Shown here: positions 1 through 4,494 of the stretch, one piece after another
Layout of the letters: every line of letters begins with the position of its first letter
Numbering within the stretch: position 1 is the stretch's first letter
NCBI GenBank assembly: GCA_016933985.1
Contig: JAFGTU010000003.1
Coordinates: 1-6,284 of the forward strand
DNA from: Sedimentisphaerales bacterium
GTDB taxonomy: Bacteria; Planctomycetota; Phycisphaerae; Sedimentisphaerales; Anaerobacaceae
DNA: 6,284 bases
Direction: 5' to 3'
The notes under the pieces: generated by a model
What the model was told of the DNA's origin: nothing
The model's database searches: none
What the model saw: the letters and a program-made list of their open reading frames with translations, nothing else
Made by a program: the position numbers and the translations under genes

Positions 1-300
1 CATCGCGTCGCTCATCCAGCCGATGCTCTTGGGCAGCCCCGCCCGAGGATGAATCACAAAGCCATAAACGCCGTGGTCGCAGAAATCATCCAACTGCCGA
101 GCGATCTCCTCCTCGGAAAGCTGGTCGTTCCAGAACCAAAACGGCGCAAGCGAAAACTCCCGCCCCGGCTCAATCCATCCCGCCGGCAGTGCAAATCCGC
201 CCTGTTTAACCTGTCCGAAACCGCTTCCGGGCCACCGCCCCACAAAAATGCCGGCCCCGATAAATCCAAAAAACTCGCGTCTATCAATCATACTTCCCAC
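1..300 (-). CDS. Tat-exported glycoside hydrolase, GH106-like, N-terminal fragment
   Basis: This is the first 100 codons of a gene that runs off the left edge with no stop. I translated it by hand from the minus strand. The N-terminus (MIDRREFF, then a hydrophobic Gly-rich stretch) is a twin-arginine signal, so the product should be exported folded. The mature part contains APFWFWND (about residues 52-59), an acidic helix (SEEEIARQLDDF) and GFVIHPRAGLP (80-90). This 'PFWFWN ... EEI..QL ... GV.GF.IHPR' pattern is typical of large GH106/alpha-L-rhamnosidase-like proteins and marks the first strands of a TIM barrel. The catalytic region lies outside the window, so substrate cannot be assigned. 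Start: the GTG at 300 sits 7 bases after AAGGAG. An in-frame ATG at 291 would leave a 16-base spacer and remains possible. The gene follows the GxGYxYP-type gene in the same direction. Confidence 0.8.
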   Translation of the reverse strand, partial: MGSMIDRREFFGFIGAGIFVGRWPGSGFGQVKQGGFALPAGWIEPGREFSLAPFWFWNDQLSEEEIARQLDDFCDHGVYGFVIHPRAGLPKSIGWMSDAM

Positions 301-307
301 TTCTAAT

Positions 308-313
308 CTCCTT
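308..313 (-). promoter_or_regulatory. Shine-Dalgarno site deciding the start of the GH106-like gene
   Basis: AAGGAG on the minus strand lies 7 bases before the GTG at 300 but 16 bases before the ATG at 291. The spacing favours the GTG, which adds three residues before the Tat motif. The choice rests on spacing alone. Confidence 0.5.
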
Positions 314-317
314 CATT

Positions 318-348
318 GCACGGCATAGCCTGAATCGTCGTGCGGCAT
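318..348 (-). repeat. Two near-identical 9-bp direct repeats in the leader
   Basis: On the plus strand GCACGGCAT (318-326) recurs as GTGCGGCAT (340-348), one mismatch, with starts 22 bases apart, about two helical turns. The pair lies between the possible -10 element and the ribosome-binding site of the GH106-like gene. It could be a pair of regulator half-sites or chance. The segments GCACG (318-322) and CGTGC (339-343) are also inversely complementary and could form a short leader hairpin. Confidence 0.25.
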
Positions 349-353
349 TCCCG

Positions 354-359
354 ATTATA
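354..359 (-). promoter_or_regulatory. Possible -10 element for the GH106-like gene
   Basis: A perfect TATAAT lies in the 80-base gap between the GxGYxYP-type gene and the GH106-like gene, about 54 bases before the GTG start. No good TTGACA-like element lies 16-18 bases upstream, so this is at best an extended or activator-dependent promoter. It may let the second gene be transcribed separately, but read-through from the upstream gene is equally possible because no convincing terminator is seen between them. Confidence 0.3.
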
Positions 360-380
360 GAGAATTCCGCGAAGGCACGT

Positions 381-2309
381 TCATTTTTTCTGACTGCTGT
401 AATGATTTTGCAGATAGATACGGTACAACTCGAAGAAGGTCGGCCCGTCGAGAAGCTCGACCTTCGGATTCGCCTTGCTTATATCTTCGTAGGTCCGCAC
501 ATACCAGGTCGGAGTCTTGAGGATATTGCGGAACCAGTGAAAAGGCGGATACCCCTCTTTGCGGCGTTCGGCAATCCGCCTGACAACGTGCGCCGCGGCA
601 TCACGAGGATTGCCTTCGTTGACATCGTGGTCGAATCTCAGGATGGGCATATTCTTATGCAGCGCATTTGCGGGCCCGGCTGTGGGAACGATTCCATCGG
701 GGCTGAATGAAGCGTAACAATCCAGCCCCGCTTCGTTGAGCTGGGGGCCGTTGCCGTAGATAATGAATCCGGTGATGCTCAGGCCCCAGCGGTCGTAGAA
801 TTTCCCGCAGTGCCGGGCCCAGGCGTCCAGACCGCTGGGCAGGCCGGATATTCCTCGCGGCTCCTGGAGCATTCCCGGCTCGCAGTAGCCTGCGCCGTTG
901 TCGGCGGCGGCGAAATAGTCGTTTGCCGTCGCCGTGCGACGCATATAATCCAGCGCCATCGGTGCCCTTCTATCCAGCACCGGGCTGATGCACCACATCA
1001 AAGGAATCCTGCCTCGGGCCGGGTCGTCCCAGATATCCATCGTCCGCTGATATACCCACGCGGCGCAATCATAATCGCCCACGTAGAAAATCAGGAATTC
1101 CCGTCCGTCAACGTTGACTCGCCCGTCACTGGTTAGATACCCGCGTCCGCGAAGCTCTTCCCGCGTTACCCATCGCTGAGGATATTTCTCCTTCAACGGA
1201 AAATGCGCAAAGAAGGAGGCGTTGGCCATCGCCCCGTAGCCGACGGCATCGGCATCCATAAAGCCGTTGTACGCGCTGATGACCTTGCCGTACTCCCACT
1301 CAGTCGGCACCGGGTCGTGCTTCCCGCCCGCGCTGCCGTGGCTCGTATATTTGTGTGCCCACGGGACGAAGCCGCCTATATGAATCATATTCTCCTTGCC
1401 GCCGTGGTTGTAAGCGCTCAGAAGAAGTGCCTTCAGCGTCTCCAGGTCTGTGCCCACTTTTTGACCCGGATCATCGACGGGTGTCTCGTCGCCCCAGGGA
1501 TAAAGGTCGAAGAAAAAAGCCTTCTTGCTTATGAAAAAGTCGTGATTTGTCAGGCAGTGGTGATTCAGCGCCGTATTTCGCGGCTTGTCGATCCAGTACT
1601 GGTCGAGATAATACGCCCCATACGACCCGTCGCACTTGCCCGTATCCATATAGAGCTTTTTCGCCCACAGATAGGCGTCGCACTTGGCCGAGCCGGTTGA
1701 GGCGATGTCCGTGCCGGGAATTTGGCCCTCACCCGTGAACAGCGACGTGCCGTCCGGCTTGACCAGCCAACACTTAACCGGCAGGCCGCCAAGAGTGACA
1801 AATTGCGTGTACAGACTATCGGGCGACGAATCATAGCGAACAGGCAGCAAGTCGTCGGCCCCCGCAACCGTAGAGGCCACGTTGCTCGTCGCAGCAACAG
1901 CCTGGTCATAGACAACCGCCCCGCTAATGTGCGACCGAAATATCCGCACAAGCTCAACGATATTCCCGACCGGCTGGGTCTTTCGTCCGTCCAGCCATTG
2001 CCCCGGCCCAGAGAGCCTCTCCAGCCAGTAATCATCGACGTTTGCCTTGCGATGCTGGGAATCCACGAACCTGACGTAGAGCAGCGGCTCGCGCCGATTA
2101 ACCAGGCCCTGCAAAACGCTGACGGCGTGACAATGGTCCCACGCCATCCGAACCTGCTCGGGCTTGGAGGCATCGATGTTTAAGGTGTAGCGAAGATCAT
2201 AAATCCTTATCGGCGAAGCCGGAACACTCGACTCCGATTCTGCGGCAGCGGGAAAGGCGACCGCACATGCAATTAAAGTCAGGACGACTAATGTCTTTGC
2301 CGGCTTCAT
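381..2309 (-). CDS. Secreted GxGYxYP-type putative glycoside hydrolase
   Basis: A 642-residue protein with a Sec signal (residues 1-23, likely cut after AFPAAA). A lipobox-like L-I-A-C at 12-15 makes a lipoprotein conceivable, but the hydrophobic run continues past it. The N-terminal part carries VLQGLVNRREPLLYV (65-79), typical of the N-terminal domain of GxGYxYP proteins. The C-terminal part has FYVGDYDCAAW (408-418), a WDDPARG.IPLMW segment soon after, and the signature N-G-A-G-Y-C-E-P (471-478), which fits GxGYxxP but has Glu where the family name has Tyr. Family members are called putative glycosidases from context and fold; to my knowledge no activity is firmly established. Conserved acids around 412-414 and E477 are candidate functional residues (inference). 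The start is supported by the signal peptide; the AGGA before ATG is too close to be a good ribosome site. It is followed 80 bases later by the GH106-like gene, consistent with shared polysaccharide breakdown. Confidence 0.75.
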   Translation of the reverse strand: MKPAKTLVVLTLIACAVAFPAAAESESSVPASPIRIYDLRYTLNIDASKPEQVRMAWDHCHAVSVLQGLVNRREPLLYVRFVDSQHRKANVDDYWLERLSGPGQWLDGRKTQPVGNIVELVRIFRSHISGAVVYDQAVAATSNVASTVAGADDLLPVRYDSSPDSLYTQFVTLGGLPVKCWLVKPDGTSLFTGEGQIPGTDIASTGSAKCDAYLWAKKLYMDTGKCDGSYGAYYLDQYWIDKPRNTALNHHCLTNHDFFISKKAFFFDLYPWGDETPVDDPGQKVGTDLETLKALLLSAYNHGGKENMIHIGGFVPWAHKYTSHGSAGGKHDPVPTEWEYGKVISAYNGFMDADAVGYGAMANASFFAHFPLKEKYPQRWVTREELRGRGYLTSDGRVNVDGREFLIFYVGDYDCAAWVYQRTMDIWDDPARGRIPLMWCISPVLDRRAPMALDYMRRTATANDYFAAADNGAGYCEPGMLQEPRGISGLPSGLDAWARHCGKFYDRWGLSITGFIIYGNGPQLNEAGLDCYASFSPDGIVPTAGPANALHKNMPILRFDHDVNEGNPRDAAAHVVRRIAERRKEGYPPFHWFRNILKTPTWYVRTYEDISKANPKVELLDGPTFFELYRIYLQNHYSSQKK

Positions 2310-2322
2310 TTCCTGTCTTTCA

Positions 2323-2341
2323 GAGCGAGGAACAATCGCTC
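2323..2341. repeat. Short inverted repeat in the leader of the GxGYxYP-type gene
   Basis: GAGCGA (2323-2328) and TCGCTC (2336-2341) form a perfect 6-bp stem with a 7-base loop, ending 14 bases before the ATG of the minus-strand gene. It could be a small operator or a leader hairpin. A 6-bp repeat is weak evidence by itself. Confidence 0.25.
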
Positions 2342-2363
2342 ATCATCCGTTTCCAAAAAAGAA

Positions 2364-2392
2364 AGTGTAACAAAACCGGCGACGGAATTCAC
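2364..2392 (-). promoter_or_regulatory. Weak candidate promoter for the GxGYxYP-type gene
   Basis: On the minus strand GTGAAT (2392-2387) and TACACT (2369-2364) are 17 bases apart, matching the sigma70 -35 and -10 consensus at 3 and 4 of 6 positions. It overlaps the candidate promoter of the divergent gene, so the two might compete for polymerase. The match is poor enough to be chance. Confidence 0.2.
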
Positions 2393-2407
2393 GAACTATG
2401 ATAAAAT
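2379..2407 (+). promoter_or_regulatory. Candidate sigma70-type promoter for the lipoprotein serine hydrolase
   Basis: TAAAAT (2402-2407) matches the -10 consensus at 5 of 6 positions, and GCGACG (2379-2384) matches the -35 at 3 of 6, with a 17-base spacer. Transcription would start near 2414, giving a leader of about 33 bases before the ATG at 2447. An overlapping TATGAT (2397-2402) is an alternative -10. The 137-base divergent gap must hold a promoter for this gene unless transcription enters from further upstream. Confidence 0.35.
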
Positions 2408-2433
2408 ACCCTCTGGGCTCGCACCTTGGCTAT

Positions 2434-2438
2434 GAAGG
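2434..2438 (+). promoter_or_regulatory. Shine-Dalgarno site deciding the start of the serine hydrolase
   Basis: GAAGG lies 8 bases before the ATG at 2447. The in-frame upstream candidates, TTG at 2426 and ATG at 2432, have no comparable site and would put extra residues ahead of a well-formed lipoprotein signal. The start at 2447 is therefore preferred. Confidence 0.55.
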
Positions 2439-2446
2439 CTGCTGAT

Positions 2447-3598
2447 ATGAAATTAAAACAGGTCGCCACAATAATTCTTATCCTGTCACTGTACACGCTT
2501 ACAGGTTGCCAACCCTCCGCGACAAAGGTCGCCAGGAAGAAACTGAAGGCCCTCGACGGGATCATTGATGGAGAAATCGAGAAAGGTAACTTCCCCGGCG
2601 CGGTCGTCCTGGTTGGACGGGGGCAAAAGACACTCTACCGCAGGGCCTTCGGAAACCAGATGATAACGCCTCGTGTGGAGCCGATGAACGAGGATACCGT
2701 CTTCGATATAGCATCGCTGACCAAGCCGGTTGCCACCGCTGCCTCGATAATGATCCTGCGGGACCGCGGCAAGATAAGGCTCGCCGACAAGGTCGGCCAG
2801 TACCTGCCCGCCTTTGCCTGCGAAGGCAAGGAAGAGACGCAAATCGAGCACATCCTGACGCACACATCCGGCCTGCCCGCATATACCACTGCGAGCGAAT
2901 TGAAAGGACAATTCGGCAGTCCATGTCCGGACAAGGTCATCGAGAAGATATGCAGCCTCAAAGCGATGAGCGAGCCGGGGCAGGAAATGCGATATAGTTG
3001 CCTGGGCTATATTACTTTGGCAAAGATTGTCCAAATCGTCAGCGGCAAGCCAATCAACCAATTCGCAGCCGAAAATATCTTCGGCCCCCTGAACATGAAT
3101 CGCACCAGTTACAATCCGCCTGAATCATGGAAAGACAACATCGCGGCAACGGAGGTTGTCAACGGGACGCCCCTCAGGGGCACGGTCCACGACCCCCTCG
3201 CTCAACTGATGGACGGCATATCGGGCAATGCCGGCGTATTCTCCACCGCCGACGACCTTGAAACGTTCTGCCGAATGCTGCTCAATGGCGGCACATACAA
3301 CGGCAAACAAATTCTCAGCCCCGAATCCGTTTGCCTGCTCACCACCATCGCCTCGCACGGCCGGGCCTGCGGATTCGATGTGCAGTCAAGCTACGCATGG
3401 ATAAAAGGCAATAACGCCCCCGAAGGGACTTTCTGCCACAGCGGCTACACCGGAACTTCCATCGTCTGCGACCCAAGCGGCAGGATATTCGTCATAATTC
3501 TAACCAACAGGGCCCACCCCGACGACAAAGGAACCGTAAAGCCAGTCCGAACCAAAGTCGCAGACATCGCCTTTGAGATTCCCAAAGACAGGGGATAG
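2447..3598 (+). CDS. Lipoprotein serine hydrolase of the beta-lactamase-related family
   Basis: A 383-residue protein of the class C beta-lactamase/PBP4*/esterase superfamily (Beta-lactamase, PF00144). Residues 1-20 are a lipoprotein signal with lipobox L-T-G-C (Cys21); the next residue is Gln, not Asp, so outer-membrane anchoring is expected if E. coli sorting rules apply. Catalytic motifs are in order: S90-L-T-K93 (nucleophile Ser90, base Lys93), Y183-S-C (the Tyr of the YxN motif, with Cys185 in place of Asn) and H331-S-G (the KTG-equivalent). The segment HILTHTSGLPAY, in the first third, is also a family hallmark. Substrate cannot be read from sequence: members are D-Ala-D-Ala peptidases, esterases or amidases acting on cell-wall or small ester/amide substrates, and few are true resistance beta-lactamases. 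It stands alone on the plus strand, divergent from the GxGYxYP-type gene and convergent with the HEAT gene. Confidence 0.9.
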   Translation: MKLKQVATIILILSLYTLTGCQPSATKVARKKLKALDGIIDGEIEKGNFPGAVVLVGRGQKTLYRRAFGNQMITPRVEPMNEDTVFDIASLTKPVATAASIMILRDRGKIRLADKVGQYLPAFACEGKEETQIEHILTHTSGLPAYTTASELKGQFGSPCPDKVIEKICSLKAMSEPGQEMRYSCLGYITLAKIVQIVSGKPINQFAAENIFGPLNMNRTSYNPPESWKDNIAATEVVNGTPLRGTVHDPLAQLMDGISGNAGVFSTADDLETFCRMLLNGGTYNGKQILSPESVCLLTTIASHGRACGFDVQSSYAWIKGNNAPEGTFCHSGYTGTSIVCDPSGRIFVIILTNRAHPDDKGTVKPVRTKVADIAFEIPKDRG

Positions 3599-3599
3599 A

Positions 3600-3631
3600 A
3601 ACGCGGTAACTCGCCGGACTCTTACCGCGTT
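3600..3631. terminator. Inverted repeat between convergent genes, possible bidirectional terminator
   Basis: AACGCGGTAA (3600-3609) and TTACCGCGTT (3622-3631) form a perfect 10-bp stem with a 12-base loop. It begins one base after the stop of the serine hydrolase and ends 12 bases from the stop of the convergent HEAT gene. Its position suits a terminator shared by both genes. No T-run follows on either strand, so it is not a classic intrinsic terminator; it may instead protect the 3' ends of the transcripts. Confidence 0.5.
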
Positions 3632-3643
3632 GGCACGGACAGA

Positions 3644-4360
3644 TCAATATGCCTTGATGCTCTTGATGGCCTTATCGGCCTGTTCGCGCACCTGGACATC
3701 CGTATCCTGCACCCTCACCTTTTCAAGAATGGGAATAAGATTAACGTTCTTCACCTTGGCGAGCGATTCGGCCACCTGCCTGCGCAATTCCGCGTCGGGG
3801 TCGGTCAGGATGACCTCTTCGAGGGCCTTTCTCACGTTATCATCGAATGAATAACCGGCCAGCTCCGAGATCGCTTTAATCTTGGCGGCTTTGTCGCCGA
3901 TCTTGAGGACCTTCAGCAGTTCGCTCTTCTTATTGCGCACCTCCGCAAACCGCTTTGCATTAGCCGGGTCGTAGGCCGGCTTGTATTCGGGGGGCTCAGG
4001 CTCTGCGACTGCGCAGCTCACGGTAACAACACGCCGAGTTCTGACCACCTGTGGAGCCGCGTACAACGGCCAATAGCCGCCGATGTAAATGCTCGTCCCG
4101 GACGAACACGAATGCCATCGGCCAAGAGAGCCGTAGTAGCGCACCCTGTCCATCCAGATATATCGGTCACGGTCCAGCCAGTCGTAGTACCCGCCGTGCC
4201 ATCCGTAATGCGGGAAAAGGCTATGGCCGAAACTTGAATGACAGTGGCCCGCGGACGTGCCAAAGCCAATGTAAAAACTGCTCCGCGCCGAGGCCGTCCC
4301 GGAAAAGATGAACGAAACTAATATGAAACCTGCCGTAATCAAGATGATTCGCGTTCTCAT
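3644..4360 (-). CDS. Exported protein with Tyr/Gly-rich N-terminus and C-terminal HEAT repeats
   Basis: A 238-residue protein of unknown function. Residues 1-25 are a Sec signal peptide ending in T-A-S-A, with cleavage expected before Arg26. Residues about 26-107 are rich in Tyr, Gly, Trp, His and Arg, with three Cys (40, 85, 116) and no recognisable enzyme motif. A Pro/Glu-rich linker (about 120-135) leads to a helical C-terminus with HEAT-type repeats: about 156-187, 188-219 and a half repeat 220-236. The recurring DPDAELRRQVAESLA and DTDVQVREQADKAI units show the usual Asp-turn, Arg and small-residue pattern. HEAT repeats bind proteins, so a periplasmic scaffold or surface role is plausible but inferred. 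The start has GAGG 7 bases upstream (4368-4371). It has its own strong promoter, so its expression need not depend on the propeller gene upstream. Confidence 0.85.
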   Translation of the reverse strand: MRTRIILITAGFILVSFIFSGTASARSSFYIGFGTSAGHCHSSFGHSLFPHYGWHGGYYDWLDRDRYIWMDRVRYYGSLGRWHSCSSGTSIYIGGYWPLYAAPQVVRTRRVVTVSCAVAEPEPPEYKPAYDPANAKRFAEVRNKKSELLKVLKIGDKAAKIKAISELAGYSFDDNVRKALEEVILTDPDAELRRQVAESLAKVKNVNLIPILEKVRVQDTDVQVREQADKAIKSIKAY

Positions 4361-4408
4361 GTTTTTGCCTCATCTACAGCCGGACAAAACTCGTATCGTT
4401 CTGCCAGT

Positions 4409-4437
4409 ATTATAACCTATTTGCGTTCTTTTGTCAA
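4409..4437 (-). promoter_or_regulatory. Perfect-consensus sigma70 promoter for the HEAT-repeat gene
   Basis: On the minus strand TTGACA (4437-4432) and TATAAT (4414-4409) are separated by exactly 17 bases, matching the housekeeping sigma70 consensus at all 12 positions with optimal spacing. Transcription should begin near 4402, giving a leader of about 42 bases with GAGG placed 7 bases before the ATG at 4360. It lies 58 bases beyond the stop of the propeller gene, so the HEAT gene is probably transcribed on its own and strongly, unless a repressor acts here. I see no obvious operator around it. Confidence 0.85.
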
Positions 4438-4494
4438 TAGCTGCGCCCATGCCAACTGCCTTTAGCTGCCCGCGAACCGTGCCCGTCATTCTCC

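Noticed and set aside
49..306. Short open frames at the left edge on both strands (plus 49-306, minus 54-287)
   Set aside because: The third frame, open from 300 to 1 on the minus strand, encodes a Tat signal and a PFWFWN-type glycosidase N-terminus, so the others are shadows.
1565..2173. 202-residue frame on the minus strand overlapping the GxGYxYP-type gene
   Set aside because: It is an alternate frame of the same strand with Arg/Ser-rich low-information sequence, while the overlapping frame has a signal peptide and family motifs.
1203..2183. Open frames of 165 and 153 residues on the plus strand (1203-1700, 1722-2183)
   Set aside because: Both are antisense to the GxGYxYP-type gene, with no recognisable motifs or ribosome sites, and are best explained by codon bias of the real gene.
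2486..3061. 191-residue frame antisense to the serine hydrolase
   Set aside because: The plus-strand frame holds SxxK, YS and HSG catalytic motifs in the right order; the antisense frame has no supporting feature.
4438..4494. Possible terminator after the propeller gene
   Set aside because: The stretch contains GC-rich segments and repeated GCAGCT words, but no stem of useful length followed by T residues.
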